A model generated the notes under the pieces. It was not told the DNA's origin. It searched no databases and worked only from the letters and a program-made list of their open reading frames with translations. Source: Apricaphanius iberus (Eukaryota > Chordata > Actinopteri > Cyprinodontiformes > Aphaniidae). From it: 64,000 nucleotides of DNA. The stretch is from NCBI GenBank assembly GCA_028564705.1, contig JAPXFQ010000344.1:749001-813000 (forward strand), read 5' to 3'. Positions 23,904 to 36,595 of the stretch are shown here, piece by piece. Position 1 is the first letter of the stretch. The number at the start of each line of letters is the position of its first letter. Both the position numbers and the translations under genes were made by a program.

Positions 23904-25689
23904 TTACTTTTATCAGATTTGGTATAGGCATTAATGACTTGACCTTACCGTGTTTTGTATAGTGATCAGAGGAAAACTCTCATTCAAGCATTCTTGTTAA
24001 CCTTCTTCTTGGGAAAATGTTGAGATGTGTATAATTATTGATCAGTAAGATATTAGAATACTGTATCACAAATATTTCTGTTTGCTCCTTTAAGTTGTGT
24101 TGACTATAGTTACCACAGGCAATTGACATAAAAAAATGTCTTAATTTAGAATTTTTTTTCATGTTCAACCATAGAGACCTGTATGTAAGAAAATTAATCA
24201 TCTTTATTCTATTTAATTTAAGTGCTTTTGTTTTCTTTCTCCTTTTATTTAGAGGTTTGCCTGCAGTACTTACTGTAACCCAGCGAAATAAAGTGAATTC
24301 AGGCTGACTACAAAAACATGAAAAAGCACATCCTTCAACTTTTTTTCTATCCTCTGTGTGGGCAACAGCTGTGACACTTAAGAGTGGGTATGAAATTCAT
24401 TTTTATAACAAAACATCAACATCTCTCTCTGTTTGCAAAATTTTAGGTTTTTGGTTTGGTGTACATGTTGCAAAAAAGCTCTCTCTTATGTTATGCAAAT
24501 TTTTTTTTTGTATATACCCCACACCCTTTCCAACAAGCAAGCCAAGCTAAACAAGAAATGACAGACTGCAATTGAAATCAGCCTCTCTCTTGGTCTTCAT
24601 GCAATCCCTCTCAAAACTAAGTGCTCATCTGGTAAGGATTGCTTTGAAATATAGATACGTCATTTGAAAATATAATAAAGCCCAGTGCAAGAAAGACTGC
24701 ACTTGTGTGAGAAAACAATGGTGTCCTTTTCAGGCTGTTTCTTTTTTAAGGTTTTCTCCTCAGGCCATTATAGAATATGTGTCCAAAACGGGTCGTAAAG
24801 CAGGTAGGAGTTGGATTTATCCATTTTGTTTTAATAAGGAAAAGGAAAAAAAAAACAGAGCAGGATAAAAATATAAACCATAAATAGTAAAACAGACTTA
24901 GGTCTATTCTGTTTCTTTCTTCTCTCTTTTTTAAAGTAAGATCAGCTCTGCACTGTCAAATGTATGCATTCATCCAGATAGAATGTGCTTTTTCATGTTT
25001 TTGCTATGTTAACCATAGACAACATGACAGTGAAACAAAAGACCCCAAAGTCAGGGTTAACAAAGAACAAACTACTCTAAACAAAGCTTATATCACCACT
25101 AAATACAAGCAGAAATATATTGTCTTTAAAAAAGATGCAAAAACGGTATTTTGTGTCTTTGTGCATCTGTTGGATTTCATAATTGCATGAAAAATATGTC
25201 ACAGGACAATAAAATCAAACACGAATTTAATGAAACATCAAATCTGAAAAAAGCAACTTCACGGCACATGAATAAATCATGAGTTCAGCTGGGCTGTAAG
25301 CTGTTGAGTGACAAGCTATAGGGTTCTTCTGACAAATTTACTTCAATCAGTACAGTCATGAGATACTCACCACAAGTTTGATCTCTGTGTGAATCCCATC
25401 AACCTGAGCCTCTTTATCTCTCCAGTGACTGAAGGCATGTGCCTCAGGCAAAAAAACAACTATGGAACTGGGAAAGGCTTCACTGAAAAGGTCACGATAA
25501 TAAAGGATTTACGACAAAACAGTGATTCTGCTCATAAACACACAACATACATATGCACATTTTTAAAGTGCTGTGAGAACTGGGTTTTTTTTTGTGCACA
25601 TAAAATAATTGTTTTTACCAGTTATCTATCCCTGGCAGGTGTACAGTGTATCACATATATCTGCTTGTGTAAAAATATTGCATAATACA
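23904..25689. other. Non-coding DNA, nothing recognised
   Basis: AT-rich, no gene and no recognised transposon. Confidence 0.5.
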
Positions 25690-25870
25690 TTACAAAAGTA
25701 TGTACAGCCTCTGAACATTTCCATGCTTTGTCATGTTACAACCTCAAACTTCAACTTTAATTTGATTTTATGTGATAAACCAACACAAAGTAGTGTATAA
25801 TTGTGAAGTGGAAGGAAAGAAAGCATTAATTCTCTTTAAGAACCACCTTTTGCTGCAACTTTTGGTGTCT
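25690..25870. mobile_element. Tc1/mariner-like terminal fragment
   Basis: Contains TGTACAGCCTCTGAACATTT, CATGTTACAACCTCAAACTTC and GATAAACCAACACAAAGTAG with AATTGTGAAGTGGAAGGAAA, which together resemble the terminal region of a very widespread vertebrate DNA transposon. I assign it to Tc1/mariner from memory. Only one end is seen. Confidence 0.5.
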
Positions 25871-25899
25871 CTACTCTACTAATCTGGTTTGAACCGTCT

Positions 25900-26250
25900 T
25901 TATGAAGTTTTGCTGCACTACGTAACTTTATTTTACTGCACTGTGTGGTCTGACCACACTTAGATCTGCTGCTGTCATTCACCTGCACATCTGTGAATGG
26001 AACCCTGCTGCTGTTCTTATGTTAAAAGGGATGTTTATCTCTTCATAGTTCTTTTATATTACATACAGATTATAATATTTATAAAGACTTTAGCCTTATG
26101 GCTCATTCTTTTTATTTTATTTTATTTTATTTTTACTTACGTTAAATGTTTTATGTGCACAACTGTACCGGAAAAAATTCCTAGTTTGTGAACTTGTTCT
26201 CAAACAATGGCAATAAAACCGATTCTGATTCTGATTCTGATTCTGATTCT
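25900..26250 (+). mobile_element. LINE 3'-UTR with (GATTCT)n tail
   Basis: A long non-coding stretch with an expanded TTTTA tract (about 26107-26132) ends CAATGGCAATAAAACC and five tandem GATTCT units (26221-26250). An AATAAA signal directly before a hexamer repeat is the usual 3' end of a teleost LINE. No coding part remains. The left boundary is approximate. Confidence 0.55.
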
Positions 26251-26494
26251 AATAGCTCAGTGCCTCTAAAAAGCTATTTTACCATTTTCTGACCAGAGAG
26301 TGTCCTAATCTAAATTTATATTAATCAATTCCTCCTAGTAAAGTTAGAATACCCAGAAATACCTATTGTAAACACAGTGGACATCAAGTAACTTGGCTAA
26401 CCTGTACTCGGCCCATTGTCCATCTTGTCCATTTTTATGTCCTTTTAATGTTGGGGGGAGGGGGTATAAATGTGATCATGTTTATATCTGGGGT

Positions 26495-26593
26495 GTGTGG
26501 TATATGTGGGGTCACTTTTAATCTGTAAAGCACTTTGAGGTGCATCTTTTTGTATGAAAAGTCCTGTATAAATAAAGTTTAATTGATTGATTT
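26495..26593 (+). mobile_element. LINE 3' end with (TGAT)n tail
   Basis: CTGTAAAGCACTTTGAGGTG, then GTCCTGTATAAATAAAGTTT and ATTGATTGATT. The same tail type, inverted, ends the LINE at 59075-60358. Only the terminal ~100 bases are clear. Confidence 0.65.
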
Positions 26594-27066
26594 CAGTTCT
26601 CTCCAGCTTCATTTTTCCTAAGACAAATTAATTAATGTATATTGGAATTGCTGCTTCACCTTTCCACAAATTAATTTGTATTAAATAAAGTAAATATTGG
26701 GTCCAACTGATGTATAATGAAATGGGTCAAAACAATGTGTTTTTCTTAATTAAACGTTAAAGTGGATTACCAAAAGCAAAGTGATAATTAAATTATTGTC
26801 CATTTTCAAAAGTGCAATGAAGATACAATATTTTTTTGCCATCCCCGTACAATATAACAAAGTCCACTGCAGTAGTCTGTTGTAAATGCAATGTTAAATC
26901 CTGCAGACAAGAACACTGCTTATTTTTTTACTTTACCTTGAGAGTTTATTGTCAGCACATTGCCAGCTGCACTGGTATGGATGATGAGGGAATTACAACC
27001 CTCTAAAAAAAGGTTTTACTAGTGCTTGAGCTTCTTCTTTGTATTCACAGTGGGTGACACAGTGAG
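26594..27066. other. Non-coding DNA, nothing recognised
   Basis: No gene or clear repeat. Confidence 0.5.
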
Positions 27067-27345
27067 CAGTGTTGGGAATGTTTGAATTCTATCTGAACTA
27101 GTTCAAAGACCAGTTCACACATTTGAAGATGAACTACTTCAGCTCATAATTCACATTTTTTAACTAAGTTCACAGTTTTAAAAAATGAACTAGTTCATAT
27201 TTCTGTTTTTCAATATGTTGCGGTGAGCTGTTACCCTCAAATCATTGATGCAGAAGTAGTGCTGCTGCTGCATTCCTTGGAGTTTGCCTCAGTGCTTCAT
27301 AATTTGATGATGCATGCACGGTGCAACTCGGTGACTAGTGTTGTC
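27067..27345. mobile_element. Probable hAT-like element fragment
   Basis: Begins CAGTGTTGGGAATGTTTGAA, a typical hAT-style end, and repeats GAACTAGTTC-type palindromes with TCAAAGACCAGTTCA and TGAACTAGTTCAT. The opposite end was not found, so the right boundary is a guess. Confidence 0.4.
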
Positions 27346-28229
27346 AGATTTTTTGTGTCCCCTGCTTTTAGGCCCATTTTAACAGCATAGACATTATTTT
27401 ATAATTATATTATAAAGAGTAGACACTCTATTGACTGCTACTGCGTATCGTTTTAGCAGTCACAAAGTCATCATGACAACACAGATCCTGTCAAAACCTT
27501 TAAAGACTTTTGACTCACTTCATATCTCTCAGACATCGATCTGTTCATGCCTTAATCTCCTGATCTTTGTTCCTCACACCAGTGCGGAAATAACCAGCGA
27601 TCATCCAGTTTTTTCAGACTCTGCCGCCTTGCTGCCGATCCAGCTCTCTGATCACTGCAGAGACCTCTTGCTTCTATGCTGCTATACCGGCTTCTCCCTC
27701 CCCGACACCACGGGCTTACTGCCGGCTTCTCCATACTATCACTCACCGACTTCGCCACTACCGACTTCGCCACTACCGACTTCACCACTACCCAATGGAA
27801 GCCTGCATGTGGAAGGCGATAACAGCCCCAATCACAGATCCATTCGTCTTGGTGACCAGATAAAAATCCGTCATCACTCACAGTTTTCCCATGTCCTATA
27901 CGCTGCAGCTGTAGCCGATATAAAGCCATTTTCTCCCCTGTTGCAAGCGAAGCTGTAGCCCATATTAAAGTAGATTCTCCCTGTCACCTTTCGACTTCTG
28001 CTTAATCAAAAACAAAACCCTCTCTAAACACTATAAAACAGTTTACAAAGCTTTTATTAAGTTGTCTCTTTAAACTTTATATTTCTTAAAGCAAATAAAA
28101 ATAAAACCTTCTCTGACACTTGGAATATTTCCAATTTTATGAAGAACATTTCTGATCTTGCTGCTGTTACTGTTATAATATTCTGAGACATCACTTCAAA
28201 CAAACAACTCCAGGCTAATCAGCAGTTAC
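27346..28229. other. Non-coding DNA; unassigned open frame and a short tandem repeat
   Basis: The plus-strand frame 27431-27958 (175 codons) has no recognisable domain and its composition suggests chance. It crosses the 15-base repeat at 27745-27789. No gene is called. Confidence 0.45.
27745..27789 (+). repeat. Three-copy 15 bp tandem repeat
   Basis: Three adjacent copies of ACCGACTTCGCCACT, the third with one change (TTCACC). In one frame it would read as a repeated PTSPL pentapeptide, but there is no other sign that this is coding. Confidence 0.9.
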
Positions 28230-28239
28230 CACTGCTTGG

Positions 28240-28470
28240 TAGGAGTGAGATGGATATCCTATTACTGGACCAGTCAGTCCATAGGTGGGCGTGTTGGTTC
28301 GGTTCGGCACACTTCGAACCAAGGCAGAGGTAGTCCAAAAAATGGGATCGACTGGGGTCTGCTTGGAAAGGACGCAGGTAATGGAAACACGCCAAAGGCT
28401 ACCTATTCCATACCGTACTGGCCCTATTGGAAAAGGGACATAAAACTGGCAAGGAGTACTTTTCCAAGCG
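28240..28470. repeat. CG-richer fragment, probably of a DNA element
   Basis: Has GTTGGTTCGGTTCGGCAC, TAATGGAAACACGCC and TACCGTACTGGCCC close to TTGGAAAAGGG, resembling a teleost non-autonomous element built from TACCGTAC-type motifs. A 9-base inverted pair TTGGAAAAG/CTTTTCCAA lies at about 28428-28468. Boundaries are not fixed. Confidence 0.35.
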
Positions 28471-29077
28471 GAATGTATCTAACGAAAGTATGAACATTTT
28501 TTTTTTCATTTATTTTAAATTTAACATGCAAGCTTGCTAAAATACTTGAAAATCTTTCAAAATAGTTGTTGGTAATTTCATGTTTAATGTGCTGCACTAT
28601 ATCACTGTTTCTTCACGTAAAAGGACAGCTTGTTCACCCATAGCTAAATCTGTCTCTGCTTGCAGGCTAAAAAGAATTGTGATTTGCACATATCTGTTTT
28701 AATTACATAGTTGGCAGATTACTGTAACAGGTGTCGGTAGAGTATAGTAGTATGCTAAGCCAATGGAGTCCTTTCGACTGCTGAAAAGTAAAAACCTAAG
28801 AAGGACAAAGAGACAGGAGGAACAAAGAAAACGATCCACACCCCAAGGGCCTACTGCTGCTATCTATGACTGACTCACTCACAGTAATTAACCAACACAG
28901 GACTGAGCGAAGTGAGTCACATTCTTTAGAATAGAGACAGAGAGATAACAGCAACTTTAAAAACCCCAACATGTTAAAACAGAGACTAATTTAAGTGGAC
29001 ATTTGCAAACCTAGAACCTACTTAGAAAGCATTTTATCAAGCTTCTGTTTATTAATGAAAGGCCAGTTTTTTTTGTA
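28471..29077. other. Non-coding DNA, nothing recognised
   Basis: No gene or repeat identified. Confidence 0.5.
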
Positions 29078-29275
29078 CTTTTAATAGAGTAGTTTCTTTC
29101 AACCTGGACCTTCATTTTAACATTTATTACGTTCCAGTTCGCTGATTGTGACTTGATATATACTTCTCCCGAAGGACTCCAAAATGCTTTAAAACTTTTC
29201 TGGTTGAGTAGGCGAATGTAATATTTGCTAAAAACAAGGTCCAGGTTGAAAAAATAAATAACTTCCCCTTTAAAA
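29078..29275. mobile_element. Small foldback element
   Basis: Left part TTTAATAGAGTAGTTTC then TTTCAACCTGGACCTT; right part AAGGTCCAGGTTGAAAAA then AACTTCCCCTTTAAA, forming imperfect inverted arms of about 35-40 bases around ~120 bases. The core 16 bases (TTCAACCTGGACCTTC against its complement) are near-perfect. Non-coding. Confidence 0.6.
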
Positions 29276-29662
29276 GATTGCAGAGACTCTAAAAACGATA
29301 AAAAACTAAGTAGTCATATCACATTTCACCATTAAATAATGTTAAGCTAGGTCACAGGAAATCAATTTATGAGTATGGTTTAACAGCTAAACGTTATAAC
29401 CTACTTTCACAGCTCCAGCATGAAATAGTTCTTGCTTATTTCTCATATTTTATCTAAGTAAAACGTGACAAATTTATTAAGATCATGATTTCATACACAA
29501 GTTAGTATGTTTTTGGTCCTCACAGTTTGTATCTACACTTAACTGGGAGTGAATTTGTTGCTACTGTATTTTATGCATATAATCATTAGATTACCATTGA
29601 GAGTATAGATCATAATAGCTAAAAAATCTAACTTGTTTTCTGATTTGGAAATTAATATGGAT

Positions 29663-29994
29663 TTCAGTGTCTCTGCTCTGTCTCCAGATGGTTGTTACAG
29701 TTTGCCGTTCGTACTGAGCCAGTTTCTGGTTCTGCTGGTTTCTTCCTCTTAAAGGAGAGTTTTTCCTCCCCGCTGTCGCTACATGCTTGCTCAGTATGAG
29801 AGGGTCTGCATGAATGGGGTACAACCTCAAGTCAATGACTCAATGCAATCTGCTGGGATTCCTTAAATAGAAAAAACTTTTAAACTGATTGGAAGGTTTG
29901 TATGATTGTATTGACATGACTTTTCTTGTAAAGTGCCTTGAGATGACATCTTTTGTGAATCTGCACTATGTAAATAAACTGAATTAAATTGGAA
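29663..29994 (+). repeat. LINE 3'-UTR-type repeat, longest copy
   Basis: Runs from AGTGTCTCTGCTCTGTC through TACTGAGCCAGTTTCTGG, GAGAGTTTTTCCTCCCCGC, TGCTTGCTCAGTATGAG, CAATCTGCTGGGATTCC and AAGTGCCTTGAGATGACATC to TGTAAATAAACTGAATTAAA. It contains both the 5283 block and the 23835/13198 tail, showing they belong to one unit. No reading frame is present. Confidence 0.65.
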
Positions 29995-30033
29995 TTAATG
30001 ATACCCAGAAAAGAGGATGTGGCATCCCTAACA

Positions 30034-30072
30034 AACCTCCATTCAGCCTTTGGCAAAGGCTGAATGGAGGTT
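30034..30072. repeat. Perfect 18 bp hairpin with 3-base loop
   Basis: AACCTCCATTCAGCCTTT, loop GGC, then the exact complement AAAGGCTGAATGGAGGTT. It lies just past the LINE-tail repeat. The loop is too small for a typical microRNA precursor. Confidence 0.95.
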
Positions 30073-32689
30073 ATTGTATTCAGATTTTGTATATAATGAC
30101 AGTCAGGAAGTTTCACACAGCTTTGACCTTCATTTTTGAAGTTAATACAGTTTATACATTTATGCGAAGAAGCCTAAGTTTTAGGCCTAGCCACGCCCAC
30201 CTGGTATGACACAGAAAAACTAATTTGATAATTTTTGATCCCCAATACCTTAAGTCTGTCGATGCTCAGTTAGGCGTTTGTAAAACTGAATGACATAGTA
30301 ATCAGATAAAGTATGGCTTGGGGCATGTGTTTTAAAGTGCTTTAGGGTTTGGTTTGTAAGATGCTTAGATTGGATGGGACATAAAAAAATCCTCACTGCA
30401 CATTTTTGAAATGCTAAAAGACTGACCCGATAACTTGAAACGGCTAGCTGGTGCAGGTTATTACCTTGCAGAAGCTGATACTGTTTTTATTTAAAAGCCT
30501 GAAATTATACGTTAGAAAGTTTGGTCTTAATGAAAAAGCAAATGTGGAAAAAAAATATGGTTGCCATTAACTTAGCAGAAAAACTAAATATCAAAGCTGT
30601 TGTAGAAAGAGCTGCAAAGAAAAAAATATGTACAGTGTGTCATCTATTCTTTTCAGGTGTCAATTTATGACATAAAAGGGTGGAGTTGTAAACAAAGATA
30701 ATATAATAGGAGGGGAAGTGATAGTGGTTCCAGAGAAAAAGAAGCTAGTGCATAACACTCATAAATGGAACACTTATGTTAATGTTGATAAGCATTCTCA
30801 AATAAATTGGTCTCTCATTGGTAATAATCAGCATTTAACTTATTGACTGGCAAAACCCAAAATGTATCTGACGTGTTTACATTGATTTAGATCTGATAAA
30901 TACAAGCTTTAAAATGTATTTTCCACATCTATACGCAACTGTATTATTGTTGAATATTATTAATCGCTTCTTTATTCTGTGGAATATATTATACATTGGA
31001 AAAGAAACAACGTTGTTGAGCAACAAAAAACAAAAAAGGTTAATATGACAATGTTCAGGTAAGGCAGTCCAAAAAGCCAGGGCTCAGTTATCAAAGCGGT
31101 GATGTCTGTTCACTATTTGTTTGCAACATTTACTGTCAGTTTCATGACTGTTATAAAGTTTCACAAGGCAGAAACACCTACTGTACATTTGAAGCTCAGA
31201 ATTGCCCTGGTGGTTTAATTACAGCTGTTTTAAAACTGACAGTTGAAGGGCTGTTGCTCAACATCGGCACATTTCCAAGGATTTTTCACCCATATTGATA
31301 ACTCCAAAAGGATGAGTAAAATATGACTAAAATATATACTACAGGTGTGCTGCTCAGCATAAATTAGACATAAAACCACAAACAAAATCAAAAATTAAAT
31401 ACTGCAAAAAAATAAATAAAATCACATTAAGGCTTTTACTACCAAGCACAGTTTTATGTGAAACAATAAAGTTACCCTAAAATTTCACAAATGCCTGAAC
31501 TAACTATAACTCTCTCTGTTTGGCAAGGTGTGTCAGCCCTGCGGTTAGACAACCAATTATACTGCTGCACTGCTTTCACAGAGGACCAACAGGGCAGGTG
31601 GGAATGTGCTGACTTGGAGTTACAGTGGCAGTAATCTAATACAACTCAAATTAACAACAATTATGCAGTTCCTTATAAGTTCTACAGAACCGGATATCAA
31701 TTTTTTTTTCTCAATGTAATCCTTTTTTGGTTATGCCTTAGGTTTCCTATGATTGACACTCTCCAACTGTGCTTGTCATGTGATTTGTTGTCAAGTTATA
31801 CCTTGTTTATAAAGGTGTAGCTGGATATTGTATTGATAATTGTCTATGATTTCCATACCCTACATTATATTTCATTCGCTTACTATTATGTATATAGTGA
31901 AATTCACAACAAATTTAGCATACTCTGTTTCTTCCCTCATCTTTTTTTAATATAGAATTTTCATACAACTGTGCATACTATTGATTATTGCTGATTGAAT
32001 GACTTGCAATTGGTTCAGAGAACAATGAATGCCGATTGGGTTAATATTTGTAGTAATTTTAAGAAATCTACACACAGACAACTGCTTATTTATAAATCTT
32101 CTTTATTAAAATATTAATTTTTTATTTGCATCTTAAAAAGTAAAAAAAGAAACTGTTAAAGAGGGTCATTCTCATGCCTTATGGTTGCAGGAAAATACTT
32201 CTTTTTAAATGGATGATGGTGCAGTGACATGTTAACAGGATTGGTATCCTCCCTGTTTTTCTCTTTTTTCAGATTACTGGTAGAGCCCTTCGCTACTTTG
32301 ACACTGATGAATCCCCTGGCAGGTCACTGGAGGTCATTTTTGAAATGTCATTTTGGGTTGAGCCTCTAACACGTCGTATGTCTTTTTCGTTTCTCCGTTT
32401 GACCGCGACTCTGCATGATTGATGTGTAGTCAGTAAAAAAAAAGCAAAGCATCGCAGATCAACCAATTCCTGCCATCTCAATATTTGCCTTTGCTTGGGT
32501 TTATTCATAAAATAAATAAGAAAAAGTAAGTGCTTGCTAAAACTGTAGCTGTAACACGATCACAAAAATGATCCATGCAGTACAATTAGCATAGAGGATT
32601 ACAATCAGTAAAAATGAGAACCACAAACAGTTGGACATGTTGTACATATAACATGTAATATACCAAAATCAGCTGTTTTATTGTAATCA
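30073..32689. other. Non-coding DNA, nothing recognised
   Basis: About 2.6 kb of AT-rich sequence with no gene-like frame and no recognised transposon. Confidence 0.5.
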
Positions 32690-33055
32690 AATAAAACTAA
32701 GGATGCAACTATACCACTTTTTTCAAATCAATAAGATACCGATAGTTGGATCTGATTACTTGCTGATTAACAATGCTGATATGTCTACCACAACAAAGAA
32801 AACAAAATGCAATGAATTCGAAGACATGTTTTATTTTCTAATCTGCTTGTTACAACAAATGATGGTGAATTAGATGAAGAATAAAATACTAATTAAATGA
32901 CCACAAAACTAATATTTAAAGTGAAAGATAAACATTCCCAGTGAAATTATTGCTGAGTTCACATGGTATTGCTTAACTAACCGATACAGTTATGAGTAGA
33001 TTAGCAATATAAAATCCAATGCAACTATCTGAATCGGTTCATTCCTAAATATAAC
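32690..33055 (+). mobile_element. hAT-like short element, family F1, with target duplication
   Basis: The 350 bp element 32698-33047 starts TAAGGATGCAACTATACC and ends GAATCGGTTCATTCCTA. It is flanked by AATAAAAC (32690-32697) and AATATAAC (33048-33055), an 8 bp duplication with one mismatch. The interior matches the 5629 and 40336 copies. Non-coding. Confidence 0.8.
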
Positions 33056-33504
33056 GAAACAATAAAAGCAGAAGTGACACATTTTATTCCACACATACAT
33101 TGAATGTAGCCATAGACTTCTACAACTGCTCTTGTCCAAAATGTTTTGACAGTTAATTGGCTCATCGCTTTCATAAACAGTATTTCATGCTGCCTTTCTC
33201 ACTTTTTTGGGCAGTGTTGACTCAGATTCTGAAGCTCTGTTTTTGCTCTTTACCTCACTCCTTTGCAAATGAAGCCAACACCTTCATTGCAAGCCCATTT
33301 CAAGTTGCACACGTCATAAAAACCCTGTGTGCTTTTGCAGCACTATGATGTACCTGCCTCAAGGTAATTGGCAGCTATGAACCACTGTTATATTTATGAT
33401 GCTTTACTTACTCGTACTCCTTCTCTTTTCACTCTGTTATTTGGTGTGTAGCAGAGCAACTTGTAGGTTCTAAAGTAAGAAAAAAATGTGGGAAACGTTT
33501 TTTC

Positions 33505-34095
33505 ACTCTGTACACCTCAAACTTCCAGTTTCCAAAGAGCTGTCATCTGCAGAAATACTCAGATGACGTTGCAACTCTCGGGTGTGTCAGGGATGGAGTA
33601 GTGGTGTGGAAACAATCATCTTACCTTGAATGTGGACAAAACAAAGGAGAAGAGTGTAGATTTCAGAATAGAATTAAGTCCAACACTTTTTCCATAGTGG
33701 GAGAAGAAGTGGGGGTGGTGGAGGAACATAAATACCTTGGAGTTCCCAACTATACTTCTGGAGGAAGCTTAGCTCCTTCAAGGTTTGCAGCAAGATTCTG
33801 CCAATCTTCTACAAGTCTTTCGTGGAGAGTGTAATCTCTTCAGCCATCATCTGTTGGGATAGCAGCGTCAGAGCTAGGAGCTTTAACAGGCTCAATAACC
33901 TGATGAAGAAGGCTGGTTCTGTTCTGGGAGCGACTCTGGAACCGCTGGAGATGATGATGCAAAGAAGGAGTCTCTTTATGAAATCAAATAATTACGGACA
34001 ACCCTTAGCAGCCACTGCATGATACTATCCTACAACAACAGATTGTTGTCATTTGGAAGTTTCTTCAGTTGGGCTGCAACACAGACCGCTATAGG
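33505..34095 (+). pseudogene. LINE reverse transcriptase fragment with YSDD motif
   Basis: Covers the catalytic end of the RT domain and the segment after it. SCHLQKYSDDVATLGCVRDG carries the Y-x-D-D active site (TAC TCA GAT GAC at 33556-33567); later come EEVGVVEEHKYLGV, SVISSAIICWDSSVRA and NNLMKKAGSVLGATLEPLE, all characteristic. At least two frame changes separate these blocks (the WKQSSYL to VDKTKE-like region and near 33830), so the copy is dead. Upstream RT and endonuclease parts and the 3'-UTR are missing. Similar in order and wording to the fragment at 16180-16572. Confidence 0.85.
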
Positions 34096-34339
34096 AAAAT
34101 TTGCAGGTTACCATGCTGGCTGTTAGCTTAAGCAGCTGTTATCAACATAGTATGTCATCGTTAGTGGTACACAGATGGGAGGAAGAATATACTGACATCA
34201 ATGCTATATCCATCAAATAAGGAAGTTTAGATATATTCTAAATTGATAAATATGACTTATTTGTCATTTTGGTGTTATTTACACAGAAAGGAATCTTGAA
34301 TAAATGAAGCTACTTTGCTATTGGTATTTGTATTTCGAC
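34096..34339. other. Non-coding spacer
   Basis: Nothing recognised. Confidence 0.5.
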
Positions 34340-34418
34340 TAAATTACTATATTTAGCCCTCGGCACTCTGATACAGTTTCATTTTGGCCCCCTAAGGGAA
34401 AAAGTTTGGGCACGCCTG
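34340..34418. mobile_element. One end of a Charlie-like hAT element
   Basis: AGCCCTCGGCACTCTGATAC, then TTTTGGCCCCCTAAGGGAA and AAAGTTTGGGCACGCCTG match the terminal segment of a vertebrate hAT lineage whose ends read CAGGGGTGCCCAAACTTT in reverse. The other end is not seen. Confidence 0.5.
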
Positions 34419-36595
34419 ATCTATGGTATGTAAAACATATTAACCGCTATTACTGATTTCTTTCCTACTGGTTTTGATGCCGTTGACTGCGTGTACCTAC
34501 ATACGGTCAAATAGCGCTCGACACTCCCCCCTACTGGTTACCTGCAATAGTGCTTGTAAAATATATGCTGTTCGGTTCTCGTCTGACCTTTTAAAGTAGA
34601 TAAACTTCTAAACTTTGGACATGACTCCTCTTTTTGTAATTATTTCGTCAGCATTGTGTGCTTCGCTCTGATAGCTCCTGCCAGCAGCTGTCCTTAGTTA
34701 AAAATGTTACTTTTCACACTGTGGTGAAAGCGTGTACCAGTGAAATCGATCTGAAACACTTCCCTACATTAAATGATCCGGAAGTTGTCTGACCTATTCA
34801 CCGGATTAGCAGTACATTAAGAATTCATATCATAACAAAAATAAACACCGGTTTTTCTGTATGAACCGGTATATCACTGAGGCCTACCTGCCACATGAGC
34901 CCAATCTGCTGAGCTAATAGTTAGTTGTTTGCTCAGCAGATAGCTCGCTGTGTGCGCCTATTTATTTGTGAGTTTTCTGCCTCATGACGTGCTGAGGTGA
35001 AAATCAAACAGGGATATTTTTCACCTTGGGAGACGTGACCTGTCTGCTGTGCCAAATATTCAAGTGGCCAATCAAAATGCGGTCTCCGCTCACATGATTC
35101 CAAGATGGCAGCCCACGGAGAAAATCAAATTTTAGAAGACAGACTAGAGGAAATTTGGCCAGAATACACCTGTTTATACGATGCAACAGCGCCTCATCAA
35201 CAAAATGAGTAGCAGAATTTTGTGAAGGAAAATTTGTGGGGGGAAAGAATGAGATCCAAACATATGATGTTAGGAAATTTAAAACAAATGTCAAAAACGA
35301 TATGATTGACAGAATATAAAGAGGAACTGCACAAACACGCGGCTGCAAACGAAGTCTTACATCACATAAAGAGCCTGTCTTGTGTAGACGTTGGAGTGAC
35401 AGACATTAAACATCAGAGCCATTTTTTTTAAAGTGAGGCGTTAATGATTCAGATTCTTTACTGTCTCTCAACAATGTGACAGCTTAACCTTTGAAAGTTT
35501 TTTGTCCAGAATTTAAAACGTTAACTAATCAGAGCACCTGCTGCCAGTAATAATTATTCAGATAAAATTGTAATATTGTGTCACAGTTAAAGCTAGATGA
35601 AATAGAAATTATCTTAGAGACTCTGAAGAATGCTGTTTTTGAACATGAAGTCATGTATTAAAATAAACAGTTAAATAAATTGAAACATAATGCTAACAGA
35701 ATGAACATTATTTTACATGCAAAAAACTTACTTGGTAGATGTAGGTGTTAATGATGCAAATGAAAATGTACATCATGTCATGCTGTGAGATATGTAAGCA
35801 CATAATTACCCTCAGTAGTAAACTAAACAAATCACTGATTCTAGGTATTTGGTGAAACACTGGTTTAAGCTTTATACAGTTTTGGACGTAAATCAGTTCC
35901 AGTATGATCTCAGCATTCCGTTTTCTAGTCTTTCTTTTATCTCCACACATTCATTACCTGCAGCCTCAAAACCTCTTCCATTTACTTTAGTACGAAAAAT
36001 TGGCGTAGGTGTCTCTAATAAATCTTCAGGAGCTATGATGCCTTATCCAGGTAATTCATGAGCAAGATGACAGGTGAAATTGCTGGTGTTAATCTCTGGA
36101 ACGACATGAATCGACCCTGAGCCAACCCTCTCTGCCTGCAGGCAGGCAGCAAAAAGAGGAGAGAGGCGGAGACAGAGCAGAAGCTGCAGGTTTAACCCTG
36201 TCACCTGTTGTCTGATATCTGACCTGCTGCACAGCAGAGGCACGCACAAACTGCATTCACAATGAGTGTGGATTTTAAAAGCAGATGTCCCATAAGGTAG
36301 CAGTGTAAATGCCTGCTAAAATGCGTGGGGTTTACAGTAACAGAATTACAAAACCTAAAAGTTTGGATCAAATCTAATGGAAAGAGTGTGGATCTTTTCT
36401 GTTTGATTCTCTTGAGTTTCCTTAATTAAAGATGAAGATAAATCTGAAGCATAATTACAAATCTACTCAGTCAGCCTTAACACCTATGAGTTTCTTTTAA
36501 ACAAAGAAAATGTTACAAGAAGAAAGATTTATGATTTGATTGGATAGTACCTTCAAAAATCCGGAAAAAAAAGCAGTTTGATGTTGAATTGTGGT
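34419..36595. other. Non-coding DNA; one possible coding remnant
   Basis: Apart from the short MADF-like frame at 35105-35212 nothing is recognised. Confidence 0.45.
35105..35212 (+). pseudogene. Possible MADF-like domain remnant
   Basis: After an ATG (35105) the frame reads MAAHGENQILEDRLEEIWPE then YTCLYDATAPHQQNE and stops (TAG). The L-E-E-I-W-P-x-Y-x-C-L-Y-D pattern resembles the start of a MADF (Myb/SANT-like) domain, such as those in the accessory protein of PIF/Harbinger elements. A further 120 bases downstream give similar but broken frames. With only 35 residues this is suggestive at best. It may be the relic of a DNA transposon or chance. Confidence 0.3.

Noticed and set aside
27431..27958. 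175-codon plus-strand frame with PTSPL repeats
   Set aside because: The repeat is a three-copy DNA duplication; the rest has no recognisable domain and no flanking gene signals.
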